A stretch of 64,000 bases of DNA from positions 22,803,242 to 22,867,241 of the forward strand of contig OX104120.1 in NCBI GenBank assembly GCA_944474755.1, read 5' to 3'. The position numbers were made by a program, and so were the translations under genes. Of the stretch, positions 24,901 to 35,101 are shown piece by piece (the first letter of the stretch is position 1; each line of letters starts with the position of its first letter). The notes under the pieces were generated by a model. The model was given only the letters and a program-made list of their open reading frames with translations, did not search any database and was not told the DNA's origin. The stretch is from Limnoperna fortunei. Taxonomy: Eukaryota > Mollusca > Bivalvia > Mytilida > Modiolidae.

Positions 24901-27900
24901 TGAGTAAAAATGTTTTGTTCAGCAGGAGAATTTTCTCAATAACTATGAAAACAGTTGAAATCAAAAGTTTTGAATGGATGAAATTGAGAATAAAAAAATT
25001 CTCAGCAAAGAATTTGATTATGGCACCCAGGTCAGGTTTCTCGCTCCTACAGGGATTTGGAAGAAGTGTCATAAAAACATTTTATAATCAGAATTCGGAA
25101 CAAATTTTTTTATTTTTATTTTTTTTTTGATTGAGCATTTCCATTTGCCAAGTTAATAGTAATTAAGACATTGATGATGAAAAACAAAGCAAAATTTGTT
25201 TCAATTTTTGTCAATAAATGTCTGTTAATGTTGATATTATAGGCAGTGGCTAGAAATTCAAAAGTTACGTAATAAAGTTAAAAAGAAGATTGATACAAAG
25301 GCCAGTAAAGGAAGAAAAGTCAGGTATGTCAGATGTACATTTAAGTTTTATTGGAGTTTTTAACACAACATACATAACAATCTTTGGCACACATTTGCTT
25401 GTTTCCATACCCCTAAAACTATGCTGAATATGACCTCTGTCACACCTGATTTTAGGGGTCATACTTCTGTTTCAGAGGGGAAGGTAAAATAAAACAATGT
25501 TTTTGCATACATTGCATTTCAGATTTATTTAATCTTTTTTTTTAAGAAAAAAGATTGTCGGCTGCTTAGAAAACAAATTATAGAACCAGGTAGAACATCT
25601 TAGTTTTTCATGGTTTTATAATATCCCTACAACACCACCTTACAAGGGTGTACAGGAGAAACTGATTTGATATTTCATTAATTGTTGTATGAAATTTGAT
25701 TGGCTACATTACGGTTTTATCATTTATTACAAATCACACCAATAATCCATCACATAAACAACACATCAATATATAATTTCCTTTCAAATATGTGCAAATC
25801 CCATACACAAAGATACAAAATGTCCCAGCATACTGGATTCAATCACTACATGCATTTTCTAGATGTATAATAAGGGTTGAAAAATAAAAGTGTTTGCTTA
25901 CTATTATTTGTTCTTTGTTACAAAACTTACAAGCTGCACATTTAGACTTTTTCAATAAGTCACAGTTTATTATCAAAAATGTTTTTTTAAATTGTTACTT
26001 TTCTAACAGTAGCCATTAACAACAGCTCAAGTCAAGCAAAGTTTATATTTAGCACAGGGTTTTAGTGAATGCTTCAAAGATCGCACACAAATTTATAAAA
26101 TCTTATTAATTTTTTTTAATGAAAAACTTACAGACCCAAAACTTCATTAATTCTTCGGTGTTTCAGAATGTTACATTTTCTATTAAAAATATGGCCTTTA
26201 AAGTCTAAAAGCCATTTAATGGAGTGCATTATTTTTCTAACAACATTTTGTATTACATTTGTGTTTTTTAGTTCATTTATGTTATTGATTTTACCAGCTA
26301 AATGTATAAAGGGTACAAAGCTTTTCTAATGGGATTGCAATAAAAATGGATTGTCATTTTATCTCATATAAAAGTCATATTACAAAGTTGAACTGAACAT
26401 AGTTCTTGGGCTATTCTATTTTTATACCCCCTGGAATCGCCCTGTCTGTCCGTCTGTCCACATCCCTTGTAAGTGCAACTCCTCCTAAACCGCTTGATGA
26501 AATTTAATGAAACTTAGCATAAATGAAGTACATTATATGTAGATGTGCATGAAGGATTTTTATTGACCTCGGATATCATTAAGGGGAGATAATTGGACTT
26601 GAAAGCAAAGCAGGGGGAATCGCTTTGTGAGCGTGCTCACAGTCCACAGTGGTTAAGTTTTATTTTTAGGACGTAAGTTATGGCTTGAGTATGTAATAAA
26701 GAACAAATGTAAAAAACAACTAAGTATGTCTATTTTTATCATTCTAACCTCCATAGACTATTTAACGAAATGTTTATTGACAAACATTGTATAATTGTAG
26801 ATATAACACACATTCAAAGCTTGTTAACTTTATGGCACAGATGGACAACTGTACATGGACAGATGAGTCTAAGTAAGATTTTATAAACAAACTAGTAAAG
26901 TGGTCTGAGTAGCTAAGTTATCTAAGTACCCTTTTAAACCTAACAGTTAACAAAGAAACACCCCTCCGTCAGAGGGGCCTTGGTGGCCGAGTGGTTAAGG
27001 TAGTTCATTTATAATGTATTCTGTCATCACTAAGGTTGTGGATTCAAGTTTCACTGCGGGCAGGATACACTCGACTTCATTAAGGATTGCCAATTTTCCT
27101 ACCAAAGGTCTTTTTTCTTCAGGGTACTCAGGTTTCCTCCCCCACCAACCTGGAGGACATGATATAGTTTTAAAATTGCTGAAAGTGGTGTTATACATCA
27201 TTCAAACAAACAAACATGCTCTCCCTTAGAGAATTGCAAAAAAAAAGAATAACAATAAGTTTATTCACTCATTATATTATATTTATCTTGTGATAATGTT
27301 GCCTGCTGAGAGTTAGCAGTTCTTTATAAGAATCTTTACTAATTTTTTCCACCAAGAAAACTAGATGGTTGAATTGCTAAAAATTTCTCGTGATAAGTGA
27401 AGGAGAGCTTGTTGGGCAAGAGCTAATGAGCCTGAATTTTTTCTTGACAACAACATGACCTCCTAAGGCATTTCTCCACAAGTGAACTGAAGCCTTTCTT
27501 CATCAGAGCTTTATTGCCAAAATCAGAAGAATGAAGCATTCTTGTTCACCCACTCATTACTTGATATCGAAGTGGCTTGAAACTTGTATTAGGGCCCTGA
27601 AACACATCGTGTCATGGCTATATTTTTTTCTCTTTTGAGGTAGGCTTTTGATATTTGGTATATGGGTAGATAATATCAAGGTGATGTGTCACATACCATA
27701 GTTGATGAACTTTGACCTCAAGGTCAGTGGGGCCCACATAGAAGGATACCCTCTCATTAATATCTAGTTTATGAGATCTTTTCTCCTAAGATCAACATAG
27801 CCTGAATTCTTCTTACCTTCTAAAGAGGCATGAAGCCTTATACCCAAAATCAATGGCCTGAATTGTTTCATCATCAGAGACAGTTAAAATTGGAATTTTT

Positions 27901-28575
27901 TAACATGCCGATACCATTTGTAAATGGCACAAAACTTAGCATTTGTATTAATATAAAGCAGACATACGAAAATAAGCAGAACATTTACTGACTACATAAT
28001 TAAACTGAAAATGACATACAATCACTGCAGGGTTGGGTCCAAGTCTGCAAGCAGAGTGTGCTAGACTTAATTGACCTAGATTGCTGGGGTTTTTACTGGG
28101 CACTCCAGCTTCCTTCTCCAATAAAATCTGATGCCACAATTTGGCTCAATAATTGTTGAAGGTGGTGTTAAACTACCTAAAAATATCTTTAAACAATTTT
28201 CCATATACAGTTTACCCAAAACTTAGTTATCAACTATTGATCACTGATGTGTTAACACTGGTTGTTAGTATGAGTCTTAACTGCAGAGAGACATGCCTAA
28301 TGATCAGGAACACAGTCTACTGTACTATAGATTCAATCCAAATAATAACTGGACACTGTTTTTGCTGGAAAATTGCTGAAAAGGGGAATAATATCTCAAA
28401 ACAAATATTGCTTTACTATATACCTATACATATGTATTTTTTTGTTTTTAATTGTAGAGACGATTTGTTCAAGTCTTTGTTTGGAAAGAGGTACACTAAA
28501 GAACAGACAACTCTAAATGGAAATGGATTAACTAGTGATAAACTGTCACATGAATTATCTGTAGATAAATCTTAA
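3821..28575 (+). CDS. AATF: AATF/Che-1 (apoptosis-antagonizing transcription factor), 11 exons, 5' end missing
   Basis: AATF is a nucleolar and nuclear protein needed for early processing of the small ribosomal subunit (with NGDN and NOL10) and is a transcriptional and p53-pathway cofactor. Exons: 3821-3969, 10378-10455, 11416-11553, 13051-13147, 16039-16218, 18335-18443, 22433-22546, 23369-23502, 25243-25323, 26801-26872 and 28458-28575. All junctions are GT-AG, all phases agree, and they give 422 complete codons plus stop. Recognisable family blocks are [15 protein letters not shown], an LLKKLL (LxxLL-type) motif, [58 protein letters not shown] and the end block SLFGK. An acidic N-terminal exon carries 27 consecutive Asp. 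Human AATF is about 560 aa, so roughly 140 N-terminal residues are encoded left of the window. Confidence 0.95.
3867..3947 (+). repeat. Coding (GAT)27 microsatellite
   Basis: Twenty-six GAT triplets are followed by GAC without interruption, in the Asp frame of AATF. Such a pure run should be length-variable between individuals. In another frame it would read as poly-Met. Confidence 0.95.
4037..4205 (+). repeat. Short tandem repeat, about 33-bp unit, about 5 copies
   Basis: The unit resembles 'ttgaatatagctgaaatacc' plus 'tctaactggatg'; copies diverge at a few positions. It lies in the AATF intron. Confidence 0.7.
5021..6656. repeat. 41-bp minisatellite, about 40 copies
   Basis: The unit begins aatgcaatacaaatggattg and continues ctcatcaatctgcataagaat. 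Variants with 40 bp lack one base of the ggatt run. Many copies carry the near-palindrome gattgctaatcaatc. It lies in the AATF intron 3970-10377 and is not coding. Confidence 0.95.
7234..7387 (-). mobile_element. SINE fragment next to the 45-bp array
   Basis: The forward sequence 'ctgtttgaatgcggttttatgcc' and 'ggaggaagccagagtacc' is the tail and body of the SINE family in - orientation. The array that follows starts where the SINE's 'acaccctgcccacagtgag' region would be. Confidence 0.6.
7388..8620. repeat. 45-bp minisatellite, about 27 copies, SINE-derived
   Basis: The exact 45-bp period (for example 7396 to 7441) carries 'cataccctacccacagtaag' followed by 'tgtcgacgccacaacccaagtca'. One unit near 8110 has lost 8 bp. 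In the + strand it reads as a 15-residue repeat ([15 protein letters not shown]), and - strand frames are also open. That is expected of a stop-free unit whose length is a multiple of three, so coding is not implied. The unit matches the tRNA-like part of the adjacent SINE. Confidence 0.9.
8963..10274. repeat. 32-bp minisatellite, about 41 copies
   Basis: The unit reads actagttacttatgcagggt followed by ctgctgctgttc. The period is exactly 32 bp, with C/T and T/C variants at the end. It ends about 100 bp before the next AATF exon and is not coding. Confidence 0.95.
10378..10455 (+). CDS. AATF: AATF exon ([15 protein letters not shown] block)
   Basis: Acceptor ttttcag before 10378, donor g|gtaatg after 10455. 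It joins in phase to the exon at 11416 to give the conserved GLWDSF start of the AATF domain. Confidence 0.9.
10620..10840 (+). mobile_element. Dispersed repeat ('gaggtaggcttttgatatttgg' family)
   Basis: Related copies lie at 17700-18005, 27590-27775 and, as a multimer, 30868-31675. Shared words include 'taggcttttgatatttgg', 'ataccatggttgatga' and 'gatggataccatcttgctga'. No coding content. Confidence 0.6.
11416..11553 (+). CDS. AATF: AATF exon, core AATF domain
   Basis: It encodes [20 protein letters not shown] and [12 protein letters not shown], the most conserved block of the family. Acceptor tttcag, donor a|gttagt. Confidence 0.95.
11864..11894. repeat. Short hairpin related to the nearby foldback element
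   Basis: gagggcattatcacg and its near-complement cgtggtaatgccctc face each other. The GAGGGCATT and AATGCCCTC words are shared with the element at 12118-12303. Confidence 0.6.
12118..12303. mobile_element. 186-bp foldback MITE
   Basis: The left end reads tacaatagttgcttatatag and continues agggcattgtcatgata; the right end is its exact inverse complement. The inner part also pairs, so the whole element is one long imperfect hairpin. The outer TA pairs could be a TA target duplication, as for Tc1/mariner-type elements. Confidence 0.75.
13051..13147 (+). CDS. AATF: AATF exon with LxxLL-type helix
   Basis: It reads [20 protein letters not shown] then [11 protein letters not shown]. The LLKKLL motif resembles nuclear-receptor-box motifs known in this family. 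Acceptor ccttcag, donor ca|gtatgt. Confidence 0.9.
13370..14215 (+). repeat. Degenerate tandem repeat, about 35-45-bp units
   Basis: Repeated words are 'tttattcagggtttggttta' and 'gacaggtgtgcagt' in varying spacing. Open frames across it are by-products of the repeat. Confidence 0.75.
14327..15793 (+). mobile_element. AGCTCACCTG-type dispersed element, about 1.45 kb
   Basis: It begins 'ttttagctcacctgaccc' and ends 'ggttcaggtgagc...gggagcctctagt'. GCTCACCTGA and TCAGGTGAGC form inverted ends. It carries a GTCCGTCCGTC-rich 5' part and about 500-bp internal duplicated modules (compare 14560-14720 with 15070-15230). No open frame. This repeat type is common in bivalve genomes. Confidence 0.7.
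16039..16218 (+). CDS. AATF: AATF exon, acidic linker and [10 protein letters not shown] block
   Basis: An acidic stretch ([18 protein letters not shown]) is followed by the conserved [20 protein letters not shown]. Acceptor tttattag, donor ag|gtataa. Confidence 0.95.
16510..17570. mobile_element. TIR element of the TACTGTGAA type, about 1.06 kb
   Basis: The left end tactgtgaa and right end ttcacagta are exact inverse complements. The subterminal ATTCGTGG and CAATTTTCGTGG words are also mirrored at 17497-17570. The interior is AT-rich without a transposase, so it is non-autonomous. Confidence 0.75.
17700..18005 (+). mobile_element. Dispersed repeat, second copy of the 10620 family
   Basis: It contains 'ataggcttttgatatttgg', 'ataccatggttgatgacc' and 'gatggatgccatcttactga'. 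Confidence 0.6.
18335..18443 (+). CDS. AATF: AATF exon ([11 protein letters not shown] block)
   Basis: It encodes [19 protein letters not shown], then a Ser/Phe-rich stretch and ALKQIEQ. Acceptor tttcag, donor cag|gtaaga. Confidence 0.95.
18479..20021. mobile_element. About 1.5-kb TIR element in an AATF intron, with a nested element
   Basis: The left end (ggcc, A-rich run, tattagcttctcaggcc) is mirrored by the right end (ggcctgagaagctaatga, T-rich run, catggcc). A second 'ggcccgagaagc' boundary lies near 19900. The element carries a short coding-like relic at 18812-18940 and a second TIR element at 18940-19659. Confidence 0.6.
18940..19659. mobile_element. 720-bp MITE with perfect 17-bp terminal inverted repeats
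   Basis: AGACAACTCGGACCGTA at 18940-18956 is the exact inverse complement of 19643-19659. Additional GGTCCGAGTTGTCCTAT copies in both orientations lie inside both ends. No transposase frame. Confidence 0.75.
20911..20970 (-). mobile_element. SINE head fragment
   Basis: The tRNA-like head only: on the - strand gggagcctcagtggcagagt, then ggttaaggtag and a gtggtctgtcaaa segment as in the full copy at 2964-3222. Confidence 0.6.
22433..22546 (+). CDS. AATF: AATF exon ([10 protein letters not shown] block)
   Basis: It encodes [20 protein letters not shown] then [18 protein letters not shown]. Acceptor ttttcag, donor gag|gttaag. Confidence 0.95.
22680..23170 (+). repeat. Dispersed repeat with two to three diverged internal modules
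   Basis: The words 'gaaacttcactgaaagattg', 'attgcacac' and 'gaattgtttaaggatttt' recur two or three times. A reverse-oriented relative is at 30200-30310. The frame at 22915-23169 belongs to the repeat, not to a gene. Confidence 0.5.
23369..23502 (+). CDS. AATF: AATF exon, start of TRAUB domain
   Basis: It encodes [20 protein letters not shown] followed by [13 protein letters not shown], matching the [20 protein letters not shown] block of the family. Acceptor tttcag, donor ag|gttata. Confidence 0.97.
23762..24658. mobile_element. About 0.9-kb TIR element in an AATF intron
   Basis: ttcacgtttctccaacatt at 23762-23780 is the exact inverse complement of 24640-24658. Similarity continues inward (aaaacaac, caattaag, ggggattaag). 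The true ends may lie some 15-20 bp further out. No transposase frame. Confidence 0.7.
25243..25323 (+). CDS. AATF: AATF exon ([17 protein letters not shown] block)
   Basis: It encodes [20 protein letters not shown] then ASKGRKV, a basic TRAUB segment. Acceptor attatag, donor ag|gtatgt. Confidence 0.95.
26420..26660 (+). mobile_element. Dispersed TATACCCCC element, second copy
   Basis: It contains 'ctgtctgtccgtctgtccac', 'aactcctcctaaaccgcttg', 'ggggagataattggacttga' and ends 'cacagtccacagtgg'. Confidence 0.65.
26801..26872 (+). CDS. AATF: AATF exon ([15 protein letters not shown] block)
   Basis: A small 72-bp exon, [23 protein letters not shown], equivalent to the LLSFMAP region of the human protein. 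Acceptor attgtag, donor aa|gtaaga; phase 2 to phase 2. Confidence 0.9.
26973..27215 (+). mobile_element. tRNA-derived SINE copy
   Basis: The head 'ggggccttggtggccgagtg' with A box, then 'gggcaggatacactcgactt', and the tail 'gctgaaagtggtg...cattcaaacaaac' follow in order. It lies in the last AATF intron. Confidence 0.75.
27590..27775 (+). mobile_element. Dispersed repeat, third copy of the 10620 family
   Basis: It contains 'gaggtaggcttttgatattt', 'cacataccatagttgatgaa' and 'gacctcaaggtcagtggggc'. Confidence 0.6.
28022..28195 (+). mobile_element. SINE fragment
   Basis: Body and tail words 'cactccagcttccttctcca', 'ataaaatctgatgcca' and 'aattgttgaaggtggtgtta' match the family. The head is missing. 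Confidence 0.55.
28458..28575 (+). CDS. AATF: AATF last exon with stop
   Basis: It encodes [20 protein letters not shown] and a short Ser-rich end, stopping at TAA 28573-28575. SLFGK matches the C-terminal SLFGQ of human AATF. Acceptor attgtag. Confidence 0.95.
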
Positions 28576-28579
28576 TAAA
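28574..28579 (+). terminator. AATAAA polyadenylation signal overlapping the AATF stop codon
   Basis: TCT-TAA-TAAAAA contains AATAAA starting at the second base of the stop codon, which would give a very short 3' UTR. A more distal signal cannot be excluded. Confidence 0.4.
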
Positions 28580-29315
28580 AAATTGTATATGTTGTGAAAG
28601 TGCTGCTTGTTATTTTGAGGATCAATTAGAACTTTTATATAACTATTGATTTAAGATATAAGATTTTAATATCCCTACTGAAAGTCACAAGTTTTTATGT
28701 GGTTTGGTCTGATCATTATAATCTTTTTATGCTTAGTGTGGAAATAGCATTAAAGAGCAGAAATGATATTTAAGCTCAGTCAGCATGGGAGGGGAGGGAG
28801 GGGTCTGTTGAGACTACTCCACAAATGTATTACACAGTACTTTAGTAATAGGTGGTGTAAACTCTTCTTTCGTCATAAATCATAGGATAACCCTGTTCCT
28901 ATTATATCTATATTCCAGTTTATCAAGTTGGGCAAGAAGGTTAAAAAAATACCAGTACTAATTTCACTTCCAGAAGAACTACAAACTGAGTCAGAATTCC
29001 TTTGAACATAATATTGATTTTGGTGTGAAAAATAATGATCACGGGATGATTGTGCTTCAGGATATAAAATCTATGTTTGCCTCTTTAATTCTTCACAGTT
29101 TGTGAGCGCAGATGTGGTTCACATTACACCTATAAATATATTTTTTATATCTTTATAACCTACCAATCCTCTTCAATCCATGGTTTGCTCATTAGGCTTT
29201 ACAGCATCTTCTGCCATCCCTTATCAGCTTTGCTCCATGTTTGCCATTCCATTTGCTATTAATCTGCCATGTTGTTCTTGGAGACCTCTCTTCTTCCCTC
29301 TTGTGTCCATTTCAG

Positions 29316-29492
29316 AGTTGCAGGCAGGGTGCGCTCGACTCCAGTCTTAATTGACAAAGATAAGATGCCTGTTTTCGTTCAGATGGTTGAGGGTTTTCTC
29401 TGGGTACTCTGGCTTCCTCCTCCAATAAAAACTTATGATAAAGCTGAAAAATTGCTGAAAGTGGCAAAAAGCACCATTCAAACAAACAATCT
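29316..29492 (+). mobile_element. SINE copy, head truncated
   Basis: It contains 'gcagggtgcgctcgactcca', 'ctctgggtactctggcttcc', 'tgctgaaagtggc' and the 'ccattcaaacaaac' tail. Confidence 0.65.
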
Positions 29493-29790
29493 ACTATGAC
29501 CACGTCCATCTCCTTAACCTCTCATATCGGGCATGTTTTGGTCTAATCATTTCCCATTATCATGGACCAGAAAATGTGTAGTAATCATTTCTTAATCTTT
29601 TTGCTGTACTTTGTAAATTTCCATAGAGGTGGATAAGCATGGCAATGGCAGATATCTTTCTAAATCATTGTTTATTCCATTCATGGTTTAATACTCTTGT
29701 AAAACAAAACACCAAATGAAAATATTCCATAAGAATATTTTGGAAGTGATCTTGGCATGTGGTACAATTTGAGAAATACTAAATATGTTT

Positions 29791-30007
29791 AGGGTCTTAA
29801 ATGGCTAAGTGGTACATGTAGTCATATACTATTGATCAGATGCCTGTCTACACTAAGGTGGGTTCGAGTCCCACTGTAGACAGAGTCTACTTGACTCCAT
29901 TCTTGTTTGACAATGATTGCCAGTTTTCCTACCAACGGTCGGGTATTTACTCCTGGTACTTCCCACCCAATAAAAACTGGACACCCAAGATATAGCTTAA
30001 AATTCAC
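29791..30007 (+). mobile_element. SINE copy with perfect B box
   Basis: The head 'agggtcttaaatggctaagtg' and the perfect consensus B box GGTTCGAGTCC are followed by the family body ('ccagttttcctaccaacggt') and 'ccaagatatagctt'. The tail is truncated. Confidence 0.7.
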
Positions 30008-30557
30008 AACAGTCTCAAATGGCTTGGTTGCAAAGCAAGAGCATTTATAAATAGGGAATAGTTTACAATTTGTTGAAAAAATATTTTGGGTCTGTGTAAT
30101 AAAATGTAAGAGGAGTTTCATTTCACAAAATAGGTACCGTCTTCTACAAATGTTCTGAAAAATGAAGTTCTAATTCTGGAAAATAAGGAAAAAAAACCTG
30201 GAACAATTTCCATAATAGCAGGTGCAGCACTTCTCTACATGTGCTATCTTACTGTGAAGTTTCAGAGATATGGGTTGAAAACTAAAGGAGTTGATTATAC
30301 AAGATAGAAAACCTATTTTCGCCGCCTAACCACCCACCCACCGTACAGTATTGAACCATATTTCATGTAGAAGTTGTAAGTATTAATAACATATTCTTTC
30401 TTCACAAGTCTTGTGTATGACAAAACTAATAGTCTGCATTTGCAGCATTCCAATATGTGACGGTTAGCAGTAAAAATCAGACTTCCAGTAGCCGTATATT
30501 TGGGCCCTGTTTCCGTTTATTATGGCCTTTTGTACACAAGGCCAGATTAAAAATATA

Positions 30558-30835
30558 GTTTGTTTCCCCTCGCCCGACTGACCCAGATAAATGCCCGCCG
30601 ACCCAAGTTTTTTTCCGATTTTTTAGCGATTTTTTTTTAATTTCCGGAAAAAACTTGGTACAGGTCCAGTACCGATCAGGGTTTTATTATGACCGGAGGT
30701 GATCGGAAGTTTCTAGATTTCCGTTGAATGTGAATTTGAAACTATGAAAGAATGCTGTTGCTGCTGCAAAGAAAAACTTTTTACCTACCTACCTACCCAC
30801 CTGTAAAATCTAGAGTCGGAAATGGGGAAACAAAC
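30558..30835. mobile_element. Small TIR element (GTTTGTTTCCCC ends)
   Basis: GTTTGTTTCCCC at 30558-30569 is mirrored by GGGGAAACAAAC at 30824-30835, with CGAC/GTCGGA words next to both. 278 bp, non-coding. Confidence 0.5.
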
Positions 30836-30867
30836 ATATTTTTAAATGTGGACCAACTTATCATGTC

Positions 30868-31675
30868 CATGCTATAACTTTTTTGTCTTCTGAGGTAGCT
30901 TTTCAATATTTGGTATGCGGGTAGATAATTTCAAGGCCATGGGTGACCTATGACCTTAAGTTCACATAATTGCTTTCCCAATGACAAATTCCTGTCCAGG
31001 CTGAAACTTTTATTCTCTTTTGGTTAGCTTTTGATATTTGGCATGTTGGTAGATCATTTCATGGCGATGTGTCAAGTACCATGTATGGTGACCTTAGACC
31101 TCAGGGTTGCATTTTGCTTTCTGAATGAGAACAGTTTACAGCTGTCACTATTTCTCCAGAGGTAGGGTTTTGATATTGGGCATGCTGAGATAGATCAACT
31201 GAAGGCAACATGTCACATACCATGGTTTTGACCTTTGACCACAACATTAAGGTCCCTCTACTACAGTACATGTATCTGAATGATCAATTCATGTCGGACT
31301 TAACTTGTTTCTGTTTTGAGGTAGGCTCTTAATATAAGGCTTGTTGGTAGATTTTTTCAAGACAGCATGTTGTGTACTGTGGTTAGTGACCATTAACCTC
31401 AAGGTAACATTTTCTTTCTAAATGACAAATTTGTGTCTAGGCTTTAATTTTTTTCTGTTTTGATGTAGGCTTTTGATACTTGGCATGTGGGTACATGGGT
31501 CATGTCACAAACCATGATAAGCGACCATTGACCTTAAAAAGTTGACCTCCCGTTCCAAACAGTTTTTAGAATGACAAACTCCTATATGGGCACGTGTTCT
31601 TACAATTTTCATATCACAACCTATTGACAGCAGGGCCCACACAGATGGATACCATGTGATTGATATCTAGTGGCA
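30868..31675 (+). repeat. Multimer of the 10620-family module
   Basis: About five diverged copies of 'taggcttttgatatttggca', each followed by a 'cataccatggt...gacctttgacc' word, ending with 'gatggataccatgtgattga'. It looks like internal module amplification of the dispersed repeat. Confidence 0.6.
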
Positions 31676-34036
31676 TAAGTAAATCGGTCTTATCTAAACA
31701 ATAACTTTGCTGACTGATTTCTATAATTTTATTCACATTTTTTACAACAGTTTTGCTAAAAACTTTTTTCAAATTTAATACAAATGTATAATTTGCTCTT
31801 GGTTTGTCTAATAATGATTTGATGAAGGTGTTAACAATGGTAAAACTATGGAATTCATTAATCATGTCCTATCACTGATTTTATTAACTACCTTACATCT
31901 TGAACATGTTGATGTACTGACAACAAAGCCATCATCTAAAGAAGTCTCTTAGTTTGAATGTGAATGTTGGTCTACAAAAGTCTGGAAAAATAGTAGGACA
32001 CACCTTGAAAATTCAGGATCAAATGGTTTTGTGTTCGAAAAAAAAATAAAATTTTTAACATCCATTATGAATGTTGAAACATGAAGAATACAAATGAATT
32101 ATGTTAAATATATCTCCATTCGTTCATTGTTTAGTCAGAGGAACTCTTCAACACCTAAACACAAAGTCCTAATATTTATACTTGTATAGATCATATTCTG
32201 ATCTATAAAAATACTGAATAACTTCAAACAAAACTTAACAAAACAGTAAATTCTTTTAAAAAAGTTTGGATGCATCTAAAAACAAAAGCTGGTTGGTATA
32301 ACATTACCTAAAGTAAACAAATTTCAAGCCTTGAAGATGCATTCCTTCTGATACTGACTGACCAGAACTGTATCTACAAATCTATTTGGATGAACTGGTT
32401 CGACTTCTGTAGCAGTACATACATGAAAGACCTTGAGCAGAGTAACGATTGCATATAATTTTTATTTTGTAAAGAAGTAAGGGCTTTTCCATTCAAAATC
32501 AGTGGTGAAGTATAAATAGATTTTTATTTAAGCATGTGGTTTGGGGGTCATTTATGGTTAAAAGCTCAATAGAGCAAGCAAAATTTATGAAAAAAGTATC
32601 TTGCATAGTGGGTCTATTTTAGAATTTGTGTCCCGTGTTCCCATAGACTTTATAATGGAAAAGCCCTAAAACTAATCAGAACAACTATTCCTAAAATTCA
32701 AATATTGAAAAATAAATAACAACACAAAAAAATCCCCACAGTCATCCACTATTGAAATAAACAGTTTGTTCAGTCATATATTTTTCAATTTTAGAATTTT
32801 ACGGGGAGTTGAACATTGCTCAGAAAGGTTAAATTCAAGTTTATTTTATATAACTGAACTGAAGGTTGTATTATATACAGTTTGTACAATAGAAAGGAAT
32901 GTCTGAGGTAAAAGTGAAGCTATTTACATAAACTTCTTACTCATCATTTGATTTATAAAACTGAACATGAATCATGTGCATAGTGTTGAGATTTTCTGTT
33001 GTAAATTGATAGAAAACTTCTTCCATGCAATTAGTTAGTTGTAAAAAATCCTGATATCTAAGACATAGGACCTTTCATATCATGCTTTGTTTTCTACAAA
33101 AATACAAGTAAAACCTTTTAATTTGCTGTCAATTAAAGAAGGACCTTTCAAGTTTCCACTGTTAATTAATTTCTTTCAAATGTTTATTTTAATGATAAAC
33201 AAGACAAAAGATACATCACGTAAGACAGTATTGTTGGATTTTGTAGTTTTACCTTGCATTTAATGACAAAATCAATTTCTTGCATACCTTATTGTTCACG
33301 TGTTGAAAAAAAACGGCTTTGAAAAATTGTTACATAACTTGTTTTTTTTTTAATAAAAGGATCTTTTAAAGATTTTAAAAGATCATGATAAATATTTCAA
33401 ACAAGTTAAGATATGGTTACATTACTTAAAATTCATACTTATGTATAAAAATGTTTATAATGCACCATAAAACAATCTGCTTGCAACCAAAATAAACTTC
33501 CTGAATCACATTCAGCACTTGTAATACACATGGCACATTTGGCATCTCTCATATCACAATCATAAAAATGTCTGATCTAATTGCACGAGTCTGAAGTCAT
33601 CAACATATTTCTACAATTTTTAAAATCAAACGAAGTAAATGTAAAATTGGAAATATACATATATTTGACACTGGCAGGATTTTCTAATGTAAAGTTACTT
33701 TTACTCTCATGTAATACAATGTACGTTCAACATAATGGTAGCCTTAAGACCCCATAACAACCTACGCCCTTCATTTATTCCGGGAAATTTCCAAAACGAT
33801 CTTACTGGTAATTTCCTAGTTTCTTAGTATTCATTAGATACACTGAAACATTCTGGTCATTAATGTTGCAAGGCTTTCCTTGTGTTTTTACAATTTGTAA
33901 TTGATGAGAGTATAACAAACTTTACTATACATTGTATGTACATGAAGTGTGCTGAAAATATATCTAGTCTAAATAGTTTGGAATAATTAATACCATTCCA
34001 TCAATTTGTGAAATCAAACAAAGCAAAGTTATAATA

Positions 34037-34086
34037 ACAAATATTATAGTACTATAAGTAAATATTATAGTACTATAAGTAAATGT
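34037..34086. repeat. Tandem palindromic pair (tatagtactata)
   Basis: The 23-bp unit aaatattatagtactataagt is repeated twice; each contains the perfect palindrome TATAGTACTATA. It lies in the presumed 3' flank of the PHF gene. Confidence 0.6.
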
Positions 34087-35101
34087 GTGTATTCCCATAT
34101 ATTGTATAACAATTTGCTGAATAAATACTATAAACTTATGTTTCCCATTAGGATAATATTCCAATGAACACAAAAATAGCTGCCTTTTGAATCTATTATT
34201 TTCTTAGCTCCATCCGACAGATAAGTAGAAATGAAATCTGCACCTTAACACGCCTTAAAAAACCAAATATTAACTTAAATGTTTTCATGTATTCAATTGT
34301 TATTTCCTGTGATACAAATTTTTTCCATGTTGCATAAGCAACTAAAATTTGACACAGACCTTAAAAAAGTACTGTGGTGTCAGTGAAGGTGAATAAAGCT
34401 TTTGACTAGGCCGAATTTTACTGCCATTATAATCCGGTTAGTTTTGTGATTTGTCTGGGGAAAAAAAGAGTCAGGGTACGATTTTTCGTTCTAAGCTTTT
34501 GACCAGTTACATTACACTTCAAGGAAATGTCATCTAAAACCTAATTAATTGTATGGATTTGCTTCCCTCTAACAGTAATTTTGACAAGTTAAATCTTTAA
34601 ACAACTGACCTATATAAACATGTCCATTGGTGCATAAAACATTTTGACAGTAATATAATGCAGATTTCTTCCATTTGTGGTTGGTTTTAGGTATTTTCTC
34701 AGCACAAACAAACAAAGCCTCATAACATGTCTTTACATATTTTGGTAGACTTACAATCTAAGTGGATAATTATTTTTGCCCAGAAAACATAGTTCCCATT
34801 ACAACGGGTATGGATTACACCCTTGAAATTAAATATTAGAAATGGACTAATACTTGTAAGAAATCTAGAATCATTGCTAATACATTACTGAGGGTAAGTT
34901 TTTTAATTTCAGATATTCTCTGAAATTAAATGAATCAAATAATATTGCCTATGTCAAAAGTTTGCATTTTAAACAGCAGAAAAATAAATTATCTCACGAA
35001 AATTGTAAAATATATATTCTCTTATAAAGACATGTTATGGTTAACTTGTGTATAAAATGTAAAACTTTGAACAATATATCAACAAATAATAGCACTTTGA
35101 A

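Larger units (their letters stand above)
28600..35101. other. Intergenic region and PHF13/23 3' UTR side; repeats, no gene seen
   Basis: Apart from the SINE and other repeats listed separately, I see no conserved exon on either strand. The part nearest 35101 should hold the 3' UTR of the PHF13/23-like gene. The AT-rich 31.9-34.9 kb stretch contains several TTTATT words (AATAAA on the - strand), but no single poly(A) site can be chosen. Confidence 0.5.
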
